Assembly: GCA_019931105.1 (NCBI GenBank)
Contig: JAIOUW010000002.1
Span: forward strand, 950,558-1,014,557
Reading direction: 5' to 3'
DNA length: 64,000 bases
Origin: Flavobacteriaceae bacterium NBU2977
GTDB taxonomy: Bacteria > Bacteroidota > Bacteroidia > Flavobacteriales > Flavobacteriaceae
Part shown: positions 52,038 through 62,328 of the stretch, in pieces
Position numbering within the stretch: the stretch's first letter is position 1
How the letters are laid out: the number at the start of each line of letters is the position of its first letter
Notes under the pieces: model-generated
Database searches by the model: none
Told to the model about the DNA's origin: nothing
What the model saw: the letters and a program-made list of their open reading frames with translations, nothing else
Translations under genes and position numbers: made by a program

Positions 52038-53885
52038 TTACTTCTTTTTAGATTTTGCTTCCATTTTGTCTTTCAACGCCTGTAACTGCTCATTGGCGTC
52101 TCCTAAGGTAGGTTTAGCCTCCTCGGCACTGGCCGCCTGTCTTTGCGCGGCAGATTTCACATTGCGCCTTTCTTCTTCCCTAAAGATAGCGGTATGGCTG
52201 GCAACGACTCTTTTAAAGTCTTTGTTGAACTCAATAATCTTGAATTCGGCTTCTTCACCTTTGCCCAGTTTCTTGCCATCTTCTTTCTCTAAGTGACGTT
52301 GTGGTACAAATGCCGTAATGTCATCATTGAAATCAATGGTAGCTCCCTTATCGACTATCTCTGTAATCGCAGCCTTATGCACGGTATCCAAGGCAAATTC
52401 ATTCTCATACTTGTCCCAAGGATTTTCCGTAGTCTGTTTGTGTCCCAAACTAAGCTTGCGACCTTCTACATCCAATTCAAGAACCTCTACTTCCAAAGTT
52501 TCACCTACCGCGGTAAACTCGGACGGATGTTTGATCTTTTTGGTCCAAGAGAGATCTGATATATATATCAGACCATCGATACCCTCTTCCAGCTCCACAA
52601 AGACCCCGAAATTGGTGAAATTGCGAACGATACCTTTATGTCGAGAACCGACAGGGTATTTAGTGGTTATATCTGTCCATGGGTCGGGTGTAAGTTGTTT
52701 GATACCCAACGACATTTTTCGGTCTTCTCGATCCAAGGTCAAAACAATCGCCTCGACCTCATCACCAACTTTTACGAAATCTTGAGCCGAACGTAAATGG
52801 GTCGACCAAGACATCTCAGAAACGTGAATAAGACCTTCAACACCTTCAACAACCTCGATGAAAGCACCATAATCTGCAATCACCACGACTTTTCCTTTGA
52901 CTTTATCGCCAATTTTAATCTCATCGCTCAATGCCTCCCATGGATGCTTCTCTAATTGTTTCAATCCTAATTGGATACGTGATTTATTCTCGTCAAAATC
53001 CAAAATAACCACGTTGAGTTTTTGATCTAGTTCAACGACCTCGTTGGGGTGATTGATCCTGCTCCAAGAAAGATCCGTAATATGTACCAGACCATCTACG
53101 CCGCCCAAATCGATAAAGACACCATATGAAGTAATGTTCTTGACGACACCCTCCAAAACTTGTCCTTTTTCCAATTGGCTGATAATCTCTTTTTTCTGTT
53201 CTTCGATATCGGCCTCGATCAAGGCTTTGTGCGAAACGACCACATTCTTGAACTCGTGGTTTATCTTGACCACCTTGAATTCCATGGTCTTGTTCACATA
53301 TTGATCATAATCTCGAATCGGCTTCACATCGATCTGCGAACCTGGCAAGAAGGCCTCGATGCCAAAAACATCGACGATCATACCTCCTTTAGTCCTGCAC
53401 TTCACAAAACCGCTTACTACTTCTTCATTGTCATGGGCCGCATTTACACGATCCCAGGCCATGATTGTGCGGGCCTTTCTATGGGAAAGCACCAACTGGC
53501 CACTTTTATCTTCCCGAATGTCGATCAGCACTTCGACCTTGTCCCCAACTTTTAAATTAGGGTTGTAGCGAAATTCGTTCAGCGAAATTACACCTTCGGA
53601 CTTTGCATTGATATCGATAATCGCTTCACGATCCGTAAGATACACCACTGTACCGGTCACTACCTCTTCATCGGCCGTATCGACAAAATTCTTTTCTACA
53701 AGGGTTTCGAATTCCTTTAATTTTGAATCCTCTACTTTTTCGATGCCCTGTTCGTACTTATCCCAATCAAAATTTTCAAGAAATTCTTTCGGATCTTGAA
53801 CGGGAGTTTCCTCTTTAACCTCTTTTACTTCTTGTTGTGCCTCGACAGTTTCTTCTACCTCAGCCGTTGTTTTTTCTTCAGCCAT
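52038..53885 (-). CDS. rpsA: 30S ribosomal protein S1
   Basis: Binds mRNA on the small subunit during initiation. 615 residues with six S1 (OB-fold) domains: about 75-145, 160-225, 240-310, 325-395, 410-485 and 495-565. The central ones carry the classical YGVFIDLGGVDGLVHITDLSW pattern in variants (YGAFIEVVEGVEGLIHVSEMSW, FGVFVELEEGIDGLIYISDLSW). An acidic N-terminal tail (EEKTTAEVEETVEAQQEV) and a helical, lysine-rich C-terminus are typical of Bacteroidota S1. Its promoter lies 115 bases upstream, which gives a long leader where S1 could regulate its own mRNA (inference). Confidence 0.96.
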   Translation of the reverse strand: MAEEKTTAEVEETVEAQQEVKEVKEETPVQDPKEFLENFDWDKYEQGIEKVEDSKLKEFETLVEKNFVDTADEEVVTGTVVYLTDREAIIDINAKSEGVISLNEFRYNPNLKVGDKVEVLIDIREDKSGQLVLSHRKARTIMAWDRVNAAHDNEEVVSGFVKCRTKGGMIVDVFGIEAFLPGSQIDVKPIRDYDQYVNKTMEFKVVKINHEFKNVVVSHKALIEADIEEQKKEIISQLEKGQVLEGVVKNITSYGVFIDLGGVDGLVHITDLSWSRINHPNEVVELDQKLNVVILDFDENKSRIQLGLKQLEKHPWEALSDEIKIGDKVKGKVVVIADYGAFIEVVEGVEGLIHVSEMSWSTHLRSAQDFVKVGDEVEAIVLTLDREDRKMSLGIKQLTPDPWTDITTKYPVGSRHKGIVRNFTNFGVFVELEEGIDGLIYISDLSWTKKIKHPSEFTAVGETLEVEVLELDVEGRKLSLGHKQTTENPWDKYENEFALDTVHKAAITEIVDKGATIDFNDDITAFVPQRHLEKEDGKKLGKGEEAEFKIIEFNKDFKRVVASHTAIFREEERRNVKSAAQRQAASAEEAKPTLGDANEQLQALKDKMEAKSKKK

Positions 53886-53999
53886 TGCTGATCACTAGTT
53901 TGTATTCCTTGGAATTACAAGAGTTAAGCAAAACTCCTCGGAAGATATTATCAGTTTTTTCAGTCCCTTTTCCTCTTGTTACCCTGCAAAAAAGGAGTG

Positions 54000-54030
54000 C
54001 AAAAATACAATTTAAAAGTGGTTTTACCAA
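54000..54030 (-). promoter_or_regulatory. Promoter of rpsA
   Basis: On the minus strand TTG (54030-54028), 20 bases, then TATTTTTG (54007-54000): both elements of the Bacteroidota promoter with ideal spacing. It leaves an rpsA leader of about 110 bases. Confidence 0.75.
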
Positions 54031-54140
54031 TCTTTGAGTCAAGAGACCCAACTATTTAATTACTAATACCGGTTTTTTGGTCATAAATAGGTTAAATATT
54101 AGTATCTTGGGCCCATAAATATTAACCGTTTAAAATTATT

Positions 54141-54524
54141 ATGATGAGTGTTAAAGAAAAATATCAACCCGTTCTAAATCTTGGTGAACAATTGGGAATA
54201 AAAGATGGCAATGTAACCGAGGAAAATGGGATATTAAAAATAAAGGGGCAGGCCGCTACCCAATATGAAAAGAATATTCTTTGGGACAAAATCAAGGAAA
54301 TCGGTGGTGAGCACCCGTCAGATCTTAAGGCCAATATCACCGTTGCGGATGAATCGGTCTATCACAGGCACGTGGTCAAAAGTGGTGAATCGCTTAGTAA
54401 AATTGCGAAACACTACTATGGCGATCCCATGAAGTACAAACAGATTTTCGAGGCAAACACCAATATTTTGAAAAACCCGGATTTGATCCACCCTGATCAA
54501 ATATTGGTCATTCCAAATTTGTAA
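54141..54524 (+). CDS. BON + LysM domain protein (Kbp/YgaU-like)
   Basis: 127 residues without a signal peptide. Residues ~20-70 form a BON-like domain (DGNVTEENGILKIKGQAAT). Residues ~78-126 form a LysM domain (HVVKSGESLSKIAKHYYGDPMKYKQI, LIHPDQILVIPNL). This is the build of E. coli Kbp (YgaU), a cytosolic potassium-binding protein, so the LysM here need not bind peptidoglycan. The start could also be the second Met (54144). The gene stands alone, with a shared terminator at its 3' end. Confidence 0.9.
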   Translation: MMSVKEKYQPVLNLGEQLGIKDGNVTEENGILKIKGQAATQYEKNILWDKIKEIGGEHPSDLKANITVADESVYHRHVVKSGESLSKIAKHYYGDPMKYKQIFEANTNILKNPDLIHPDQILVIPNL

Positions 54525-54543
54525 AGAACGATTTCAAGAATAC

Positions 54544-54573
54544 AAAAGGGGGTCAAACGACCCCCTTTTTTTT
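54544..54573. terminator. Bidirectional terminator between the LysM gene and cmk
   Basis: The hairpin AAAAGGGGGTC-AAAC-GACCCCCTTTT with a T-run on the right and an A-run on the left serves both convergent genes. The stop codon of cmk (54553-54555) lies inside the hairpin. Confidence 0.9.
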
Positions 54574-55260
54574 ATTTTCTATTATACGCAAAGTATAATT
54601 ATAAATTCGTTCGAACTGTTCTTTAAGCCCCATATCACTGTTGTCAAATGCGATGGCATCATCGGCTTTTTTTAAAGGGGAGAATTCGCGGGAAGAATCG
54701 ATTTGGTCGCGATGTTGCACATTCTTCAAAACGTCGTCATAAGACACTTTTTGGCCTTTTTCGAGTAATTCCCTATAACGCCTGTATGCCCTTTTTTCTG
54801 GGGAGGCATCCATAAAAATTTTGAGTTCGGCGTCGGGAAATACGACCGTACCAATATCCCTACCGTCCATAACGATACCCTTTTCTTTTCCCATTTTCTT
54901 TTGCATATCGACAAGCATATGGCGCACTTCCTCAATTTCAGCAACCCTGCTCACATGCTTGGATACCTCTAAACCACGAATCTCATTTTCTACATTTTCA
55001 TTGTTCAGGTACATTTCAGAAAACCCCAAGTCGTCATTATAGATGAACTTCAATCTTATTTTGGGCAATAATTGCACCAGTGCATGAATATTTTCATGTT
55101 TTCCACCGACCAGTCCATTACGAATAGCGAATAAAGTAACCGCGCGATACATGGCGCCGGTATCCACATAAATATAGCCCAAAGCCTTTGCCAATTGCTT
55201 GGCGATCGTACTTTTACCGGTAGACGAATAGCCGTCTATGGCTATAGTGATTTTCTCCAT
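54553..55260 (-). CDS. cmk: Cytidylate kinase
   Basis: Phosphorylates CMP and dCMP. The 235 residues show the P-loop IAIDGYSSTGKSTIAKQLA (about residues 5-23), VDTGAMYRAVT, the NMP-binding DGRDIGTVVFPDAELKIFMDAS and RRYRELLEKGQ lid. The C-terminus (IIENKKKGVV) runs into the terminator hairpin, so the end of the coding sequence doubles as the arm of the terminator stem. Lon is encoded 62 bases upstream of its own start, on the same far side. Confidence 0.96.
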   Translation of the reverse strand: MEKITIAIDGYSSTGKSTIAKQLAKALGYIYVDTGAMYRAVTLFAIRNGLVGGKHENIHALVQLLPKIRLKFIYNDDLGFSEMYLNNENVENEIRGLEVSKHVSRVAEIEEVRHMLVDMQKKMGKEKGIVMDGRDIGTVVFPDAELKIFMDASPEKRAYRRYRELLEKGQKVSYDDVLKNVQHRDQIDSSREFSPLKKADDAIAFDNSDMGLKEQFERIYNYTLRIIENKKKGVV

Positions 55261-55322
55261 TGCTTAAAAGTAATGAGAAATAAACGATGTGCATGCCTTT
55301 TGACTATATCTTCGATGGCGAA

Positions 55323-57791
55323 TCAAAGTTTTTTAGGATTTTTCACCTTGCTTTTCATCAAGGCGATATCGACAACCTCGTGCATATCGGTTACGTAGTG
55401 AAATTGAAGTCCTTTCAAATATTCTTGTTTGATTTCCAATATATCCTTTCGATTGTCTTTGCATAGTATGATTTCCTTGATGCGCGCCCTTTTGGCCGCC
55501 AATATTTTTTCTTTGATTCCGCCAACCGGCAAGACTTTACCGCGAAGCGTGATTTCTCCGGTCATGGCCAAACTTCTCTTCACCTTTCTTTGAGTAAACA
55601 AAGATACCAATGAGGTCAGCATCGTTATTCCCGCACTAGGGCCATCTTTTGGCGTCGCACCTTCCGGAACATGAATATGTACATTATAGTTGTCAAAGAC
55701 ATTAGGGTCGATTCCAAATCGGTCCGCATTCGATTTAATATACTCAAGGGCGATGGTGGCCGATTCTTTCATCACCTTCCCAAGATTTCCGGTAATGTTC
55801 AAGGTTCCTTTTCCTTTTGACAAGATCGATTCGATAAACAAAATGTCCCCACCTACACTTGTCCATGCCAAACCGGTTACTACCCCGGCAATGTTATTGT
55901 TTTCATATTTGTCACGTTCCAATCTCGCGGGACCTAAAATCTCAATAACGTCTTCATTGTTAATCTGGATATTATAATCCTCTTCCACAGCTATCGATTT
56001 GGCGGCATAGCGCACCATTTTGGCAATCTGTTTTTCAAGTCCGCGCACACCAGATTCGCGAGTATACCCCTCTACTATTTTTTCGAGCTGCCGCTTGCCT
56101 ATTTTTAAATCTTTTGCAGTAAGCCCATGTTCTTTTAATTGTTTAGGCAATAAATGCCTTTTGGCAATCTCGACCTTTTCTTCAATAGTATAACCAGTTA
56201 CATTGATAATCTCCATTCGGTCTCTCAAAGCAGGCTGAATATCAGAGATGTTGTTCGCGGTGGCAATGAACATCACCTTAGAGAGGTCATACCCCATTTC
56301 AAGAAAATTATCATGGAATTCACTGTTCTGTTCAGGATCCAACACCTCCAACATGGCCGATGAAGGGTCTCCTTGGTGGCTGTTCGACAGTTTGTCGATC
56401 TCATCAAGAATAAAGACCGGGTTCGAAGTGCCTGCCTTTTTTATGCTCTGTATAATTCGACCGGGCATGGCTCCAATATACGTTTTTCGATGCCCTCTGA
56501 TCTCTGCTTCATCTCTCAACCCCCCTAACGACATTCTAACATATTCCCTGCCCAACGCTTCGGCGACCGATTTACCAAGTGAAGTCTTTCCAACCCCCGG
56601 AGGCCCATACAAACAGATTATCGGTGACTTCATATCGTTGCGAAGTTTCAAAACGGCCAGATATTCAATGATTCTTTTCTTGACATCTTCTAGGCCATAA
56701 TGATCTCGGTCCAAAATCCTTTGGGCACGCTTTAAATCGAATTTATCGGTAGAATACTCGTTCCAAGGCAAATCCAAGATCAGATCCAAATAATTTCTTT
56801 GAATCGAATACTCGGCCACTTGCGGGTTCATTCGTTGAATTTTGGCCAATTCTTTTTCAAAATGCTCTTTGACTTTCTTGCCCCAATTCTTTTTTTTAGC
56901 CCTATCACGCATTTCCTCTATTTCCTCATCATAGGAAACACCTCCCAATTCTTCTTGAATGGTCTTCATTTGCTGATGAAGAAAATACTCACGTTGCTGC
57001 TGATCCAAATCGCTGCGAACCTTGGATTGGATATCGTTCTTCAGTTCCAATTTCTGAAGTTCTACGTTCATGTACTTCAAAGTGGCCAACGCCCGCTCTT
57101 GAAGATTGGGTATTTCGAGCAGCTCTTGCTTATCCTTGACATCTAAATTAAGGTTAGAGGATACAAAATTGATCAGGAATGAATTGCTCTGAATGTTCTT
57201 GATCGCAAAGGAAGCCTCGCTCGGAATATTCGGGTTGTCCCTTATAATCTTCAGGGCCAAGTCTTTTATCGATTCGATGATGGCCAAAAATTCCTTTCCG
57301 TTCTGGTCTGGCCGTATCTCTTTGGCTTCACGCACTGTCGCCGTCATATAGGGTTTTTGGGTCAATATTTCGGCAACCTCAAATCTCTTTTTACCCTGAA
57401 TAATAACCGTAGTATTGCCATCAGGCATTTGCAATACCCGTAGTATCCGCGCCACCGTACCCAAGGTATTGATATCGTTTACCCCAGGATTTTCGGTTTC
57501 CTCGTCTTTCTGGGAAACAACACCAATAACTTTAGAACCGTTATTTGCGTCTTTGATTAAATTAATGGAAGTATCCCTCCCTGCGGTTATAGGTATGACC
57601 ACTCCGGGAAAAAGTACCGTGTTGCGCAATGGCAAAATAGGTAGGGTTTCAGGAAGCTGCTCATTGTTCATGTGTTCTTCGTCCTCAGGTGTCAATAATG
57701 GAATCAAATCTGATTCCTCGTCAATGTTATGCAAGGACATATTGTCAAAATTCGAAAATTTGGAATCTCCCATAGTATATTTTTCGGTCAT
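55323..57791 (-). CDS. lon: ATP-dependent Lon protease
   Basis: A cytosolic AAA+ serine protease that degrades misfolded and regulatory proteins. 822 residues: the N-terminal substrate domain (about 45-260; [19 protein letters not shown]), a helical part, the ATPase with [17 protein letters not shown] (Walker A) and [11 protein letters not shown] (Walker B), and the protease domain with the catalytic Ser in [12 protein letters not shown] and the Lys in [15 protein letters not shown] second start (Met 7, 57773) is possible. It is the usual LonA of Bacteroidota, which carries an N-terminal acidic extension. Confidence 0.96.
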   Translation of the reverse strand: MTEKYTMGDSKFSNFDNMSLHNIDEESDLIPLLTPEDEEHMNNEQLPETLPILPLRNTVLFPGVVIPITAGRDTSINLIKDANNGSKVIGVVSQKDEETENPGVNDINTLGTVARILRVLQMPDGNTTVIIQGKKRFEVAEILTQKPYMTATVREAKEIRPDQNGKEFLAIIESIKDLALKIIRDNPNIPSEASFAIKNIQSNSFLINFVSSNLNLDVKDKQELLEIPNLQERALATLKYMNVELQKLELKNDIQSKVRSDLDQQQREYFLHQQMKTIQEELGGVSYDEEIEEMRDRAKKKNWGKKVKEHFEKELAKIQRMNPQVAEYSIQRNYLDLILDLPWNEYSTDKFDLKRAQRILDRDHYGLEDVKKRIIEYLAVLKLRNDMKSPIICLYGPPGVGKTSLGKSVAEALGREYVRMSLGGLRDEAEIRGHRKTYIGAMPGRIIQSIKKAGTSNPVFILDEIDKLSNSHQGDPSSAMLEVLDPEQNSEFHDNFLEMGYDLSKVMFIATANNISDIQPALRDRMEIINVTGYTIEEKVEIAKRHLLPKQLKEHGLTAKDLKIGKRQLEKIVEGYTRESGVRGLEKQIAKMVRYAAKSIAVEEDYNIQINNEDVIEILGPARLERDKYENNNIAGVVTGLAWTSVGGDILFIESILSKGKGTLNITGNLGKVMKESATIALEYIKSNADRFGIDPNVFDNYNVHIHVPEGATPKDGPSAGITMLTSLVSLFTQRKVKRSLAMTGEITLRGKVLPVGGIKEKILAAKRARIKEIILCKDNRKDILEIKQEYLKGLQFHYVTDMHEVVDIALMKSKVKNPKKL

Positions 57792-57931
57792 TCTGTCATT
57801 AAAACGTCTTTGACCTTACCGTTATTTTTTCATAAACCTGTGAAAAGCCCCATTTTCATTAAAAAGTCGCCTTTCACCTCTTCATTCTTCCATACTACAG
57901 GACAATTGTTATGCCAATCGGTCGTTGGCAT

Positions 57932-57961
57932 AAAAAAACCCTTGGGAAGAAACCAAAGGGT
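57932..57961 (-). terminator. Terminator of the sugar dehydrogenase surface protein gene
   Basis: On the minus strand ACCCTTTGG-N6-CCCAAGGGT (one imperfect pair) followed by seven T, about 30 bases past the stop at 57992. A second inverted repeat (ATGCCAA-N7-TTGGCAT, 57911-57931) lies just beyond. Confidence 0.75.
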
Positions 57962-57991
57962 CAGGACTTTTTTTGCCGGTGAAGCAACCTT

Positions 57992-60900
57992 CTACCTACT
58001 TTTGACTATTTTATTCGTAATCACCTCGCCATCATCCAAAACTAGATTGAGTATATATATACCAGGAGTAAAATTCCCAAGGTTTAATTTCATGTAGCCC
58101 GAATGGTCTTTTTCGAGAAACTCATCTATCAGCACCTGTTGCTGCATATTGGTCAATAAAACCCTAACCGACTTGCCCATAATGCTCTGAAGATTAACAT
58201 TGGCCTCATCAAATGTAGGATTTGGATACACGCTTACCTTATCCAAAAAGCTTGTTTGGCCTTGAAATTCAACATGAAATTCTTCAAAACCTGCTGTTTT
58301 AGATGTACCGAACCTTTGGACCTCAAGTGTCAAAGTAGTTTTGCAGCCTTCTTCAGATTTAAGCGTATATACGCCTGAATGCGCTTGAGTGACATTTACA
58401 AATCCATAATTATCAGGTACTTCTCGACCATCGGGGGTAATAATCGTAAGTCCCACATCATTGGGCAACATACTGATCAACAGGTTACTACCTTCGTCTA
58501 CCTGTATCACATTTTTCCCACTCTGCCATATTCCATCGATTCGATATTCTGGAATAATACTACCTACGGAACAATTTTCTAGGTCGCTAACAGCCAAATT
58601 TATTGTTTCAGTACAACCTTCAACACTTAAAATTGTATAGGTACCTTCCTGATCTTTAGTAACATTGCCCATCGCATAATCTCCAGCTACGACCGAGCCA
58701 TCTGGCTTGATTATCGAAAAATCCATTGCATCGGGCAACATGCTAAGCACTATATCGGTTCCTTCATCAACCGTTAAATTATTTTCCCCACTAGACCAAG
58801 TACCATCCAATCTGTACTCAGGAATGACGCTATCTTCGGTACAATCGTCAACGACTGTTACATTTAGTGCCTTACTACATCCTTCGGCGGAAGTAAGTAT
58901 ATAGCTTCCTGCCTGTTCGGCAGAGAAATTGTTGATTTTATGGTTGTCTTTGACAACCCTGCCATCTGGAAGTGTAATCGAAAGCGCTACTCCATTGGGC
59001 AACATACTGAATATTATTTCAGACCCATCGTTGACCGCAATGGAAGCCTCGCCACTTAACCATTCTCCGTTTATTCTATATTCGGTAATCAACCTTTCAT
59101 CACAATCTTGTAGACCGTCATTTACCGTAAGATTGATTTCAGAGGTACACCCACCCGCGGAAGTCAAGATATATTTGCCGTTATTCTCTGCCGTAACCGC
59201 CCCAAGATTGTATTCATCACCAACGATCTCGCCACTAGGCAAAGTAATTTGCAGGCCTACGCCATCCGGCAACATACTTAACACAACCTCGGAGCCTGAT
59301 TGAACGGTAACATCTTTTTGGCCACTGAACCAAAGGCCATCGATTTGATATTGAGGGACCACGCTTCCTTCAGTACACCCTTCATTATTTGCTATAACCA
59401 CAATTTCGAAATTTGAACTGCATCCGTCATCTTGAACAATGGTGTAAACCCCGTTATGATTTGGACCAACGGCTCCTAGGTCAAGTGGTCCTGAATTACT
59501 ATTTCCCGCAGGGCCGGTTATGACGTATTCTTGTCCATTTTCCGACATCTTGACTTTTAACTGCGTACCTTGATCCAAGGTGATCTTTGTTTCGCCTGAA
59601 ATCCAACTACCTCCGTTCAGGGAATATTCCATGGTAATTCTTGCATCCGAACAATCAAAATTTTGGGACCAAACCGCAAACCTGCTTGAAGCTATGTCTC
59701 CAGTGGTGCCGAAATTGCCTCCGACAAAGAGGTCATTATTGTTATTGCCAAAGGATATACTATTTATTTCATTGTCAGAACCAACATCCTTTGAAGGTCC
59801 CAATGCCTCAAAACCAGATGTTATGCTCCATCTTGCAATATTATTTACGACACTGTTCACATCTGTATTGTCAGATGCCGTTTCAAAATTACCAGCCAAA
59901 TAAATATATGAGTCGTCCATCGCCAGGGCGTTCACGCTGCCACTCACACCATTGCCGATAGCCTCCCATGACCCGGTGGATATATTCCATCTAGCGAATC
60001 GATTAACGGTCTTGTTACCGGCCAGTACAAAATTTCCCCCTGCATATATATATCCGGAATGTGCCATAATCGCCTGCACAAACCCGCTGGTTCCCTCACC
60101 AAGGGTGCCCCAATTATTTCCGTTCCAGGTGGCAATTCGATTTGCGGTCTTCCCTCCGGCACTATCGAAGTTACCTCCAACAATAAGCATTCCATTTTCA
60201 TCAAAGTCCATGGCCCTTATCTCATTATTGGTTCCTGGTTCTAATGTGCCGGAATCGGCAAGGGCTGCCCAGCCTTCATTCCACAAAGCAATATTGTGGA
60301 CCGTTATCCCTCCTGCGGTCTCAAACGCGCCGCCCACATATACGTTGTCATCACTATCAATCTCGATCGTTGCCACAGGACCGTTGGTACCGGCATCAAG
60401 TGCGGACCAGTTTGACCCGTTCCAAACGGCAACATTGTTTGCCGGGATTCCACCGATACTTGTAAATTCTCCTCCAGCATAAACCGAGCCATCGGAAGCT
60501 ACGGCCACAGAATTTACCTTTCCATTCGAACCACTTGACAAGGCCCTCCATCCATGGGTCTTATTATAAACCGCAATATTGTTCGCACTGATAGAACCTA
60601 CGGTCGTAAAACTACCACCTACATAAATATCATCTCCAATTGAGAACACCGATTCGATATTCCCATTACTACCTCCTTCTACATCTTTCCAAGTACCGAA
60701 ACCATCGATCAAATTAGTAACCGGACCAGTATTTTCATTTCCACCAATAATCCTAAAAAGTTTTGCAGAAGAGCCATATCCGCTAAAATACAACTCGCCC
60801 GACTCATCAAGACCAAAACTGGAAACATACTCACCACTGGTTCTGAACAACAATTTAGATGTTGCCTCACCACTGACTTCATTGTAATCAAGCGCCCAAA

Positions 60901-61945
60901 CCCTACCAGATACGTAATCGGCATAAATATATTTGCCCAGTATATTCTGATTATTACTTGAACCCCTATATACATAGCCTCCCGTTATTGAGACGTCACC
61001 ATTACCATGGCCGTAAGTATAAATCGGCCTGATGTCAGGACTGGTGATCAGGTCGGTCGAGGTATTGTAATTAGCATTGGCCTCATATCTGTTCCAGCCG
61101 TAGTTGCCTCCCTTTTTAATTAGATTGATTTCTTCATATTCACCCTGACCTACATCGGCTCCCCACAATCTGTTGGTCTGGGCATCAAAAGAGAACTTCC
61201 AGGTATTCCTGATGCCCCAGGCATAAAGTTCATCCATACCTGCCTGACCTACCAATGGATTGTCGCTAGGTATTTCATAGTTGCCATTTGGTAAATCAGG
61301 ATTGGATTCCAAAGGATTGCTGCCATCCACATCTATATCTATTCGCAAAATACTTCCGAACGGATTTTGGAGGTTTTGTGCATTTTTATTGGGGTCCCCG
61401 CCTCCGCCCCCATCACCAAATGACGCATACAGATAACCATCTGGACCAAACCCAATTTTACCACCATTGTGATTCGAATGGTTTTGGTTTTTATCAAAAC
61501 TGAAAATTTCCAATCTACTGGAAGCATCAACCTTATTACTATCCGAAGAACTCACGGTATACCTTGCAACAACAATTTCAACGCCCACATTGGGTACACT
61601 ACTATTTCTGGTATAGTAGACATACAAGTAACCATTTTGACTATAGTTAGGATGAAATGCCAACCCTAAGAGCCCTATTTCTTGACCTGAAGAGAAACTG
61701 ACCTCATTGGTCAAATCTAAAAAAATGTGCTGCTGGGATGTGTCTGAATCGTTTTGAAAGACTTTGATGCGACCCGATTGTTCGACAACAAAAAGTCTGT
61801 TGCTCGAATCATTGGCGTTTTGAATCTCTACAGGAAATTCAAAACTAAGATTAGGGAATGCTTGTTCATAAGTAACCGCCTCTTGGGCGCTTACCGTAGA
61901 AAACAAAACACTAAAAAACAGGCACAAGTAGGTAATTTTCTTCAT
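57992..61945 (-). CDS. T9SS-exported PQQ-type sugar dehydrogenase fused to kelch-like and Ig-like repeats
   Basis: 1317 residues. After the signal peptide (ending TVSAQ) comes a soluble glucose/sorbosone dehydrogenase beta-propeller (about 25-400): GRIKVFQND, GLLGLAFHPNYSQNGYLYVYYT, HNGGKIGFGPDGYLYASFGDGGG, GIRNTWKFSFD and GGNYGWNRYE are family motifs. Residues ~410-765 hold about seven repeats of the type VYVGGAFETAGG-NIALWN-W (kelch-like propeller). Residues ~770-1215 hold five repeats of ~85 residues, each framed by Cys and most with SMLPxxVxLxIxxPDG. The C-terminus (VYPNPTFDEANVNLQ... VITNKIVKSR) is a T9SS type A sorting domain. It probably oxidises sugars at the cell surface; the substrate is unknown. 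Confidence 0.88.
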   Translation of the reverse strand: MKKITYLCLFFSVLFSTVSAQEAVTYEQAFPNLSFEFPVEIQNANDSSNRLFVVEQSGRIKVFQNDSDTSQQHIFLDLTNEVSFSSGQEIGLLGLAFHPNYSQNGYLYVYYTRNSSVPNVGVEIVVARYTVSSSDSNKVDASSRLEIFSFDKNQNHSNHNGGKIGFGPDGYLYASFGDGGGGGDPNKNAQNLQNPFGSILRIDIDVDGSNPLESNPDLPNGNYEIPSDNPLVGQAGMDELYAWGIRNTWKFSFDAQTNRLWGADVGQGEYEEINLIKKGGNYGWNRYEANANYNTSTDLITSPDIRPIYTYGHGNGDVSITGGYVYRGSSNNQNILGKYIYADYVSGRVWALDYNEVSGEATSKLLFRTSGEYVSSFGLDESGELYFSGYGSSAKLFRIIGGNENTGPVTNLIDGFGTWKDVEGGSNGNIESVFSIGDDIYVGGSFTTVGSISANNIAVYNKTHGWRALSSGSNGKVNSVAVASDGSVYAGGEFTSIGGIPANNVAVWNGSNWSALDAGTNGPVATIEIDSDDNVYVGGAFETAGGITVHNIALWNEGWAALADSGTLEPGTNNEIRAMDFDENGMLIVGGNFDSAGGKTANRIATWNGNNWGTLGEGTSGFVQAIMAHSGYIYAGGNFVLAGNKTVNRFARWNISTGSWEAIGNGVSGSVNALAMDDSYIYLAGNFETASDNTDVNSVVNNIARWSITSGFEALGPSKDVGSDNEINSISFGNNNNDLFVGGNFGTTGDIASSRFAVWSQNFDCSDARITMEYSLNGGSWISGETKITLDQGTQLKVKMSENGQEYVITGPAGNSNSGPLDLGAVGPNHNGVYTIVQDDGCSSNFEIVVIANNEGCTEGSVVPQYQIDGLWFSGQKDVTVQSGSEVVLSMLPDGVGLQITLPSGEIVGDEYNLGAVTAENNGKYILTSAGGCTSEINLTVNDGLQDCDERLITEYRINGEWLSGEASIAVNDGSEIIFSMLPNGVALSITLPDGRVVKDNHKINNFSAEQAGSYILTSAEGCSKALNVTVVDDCTEDSVIPEYRLDGTWSSGENNLTVDEGTDIVLSMLPDAMDFSIIKPDGSVVAGDYAMGNVTKDQEGTYTILSVEGCTETINLAVSDLENCSVGSIIPEYRIDGIWQSGKNVIQVDEGSNLLISMLPNDVGLTIITPDGREVPDNYGFVNVTQAHSGVYTLKSEEGCKTTLTLEVQRFGTSKTAGFEEFHVEFQGQTSFLDKVSVYPNPTFDEANVNLQSIMGKSVRVLLTNMQQQVLIDEFLEKDHSGYMKLNLGNFTPGIYILNLVLDDGEVITNKIVKSR

Positions 61946-62328
61946 AAATTCTTGGGGCTAAATTTATTCAAGACAATGGGTAAAACCCGATTAAACACAT
62001 ATTTATTACGTTGAATTACCCAAAAAAGTTTATTACCTTATTCTTATTATTAATTTTTTCGATGAAAGTATCTAAATATTAACATTTGTTGATGGAAAAA
62101 CAAAATGAATAATTACAATGTTAGGTTCGAATAATTGAACCCTGTAAACAATTTTGTACCGCTAACGATTCCAGAGAATTCATGAAATCTTATAATAAAT
62201 CAACCAAATTCATCAAAAAAGTATTCTTAACAATGTCAATTTTTGCAATATAATTATTGATTCCATGTTAGATAGATACAAACTTAGGGGAGATTAGATA
62301 TTTTTAAACTGAAGATAATTCAAAACTT
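61946..62328. other. A/T-rich divergent intergenic region
   Basis: 383 bases between the divergent dehydrogenase and glycosyltransferase genes; both promoters should lie here. No TAnnTTTG element with a partner was found on either strand, and no RNA or small gene was seen. Confidence 0.6.
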
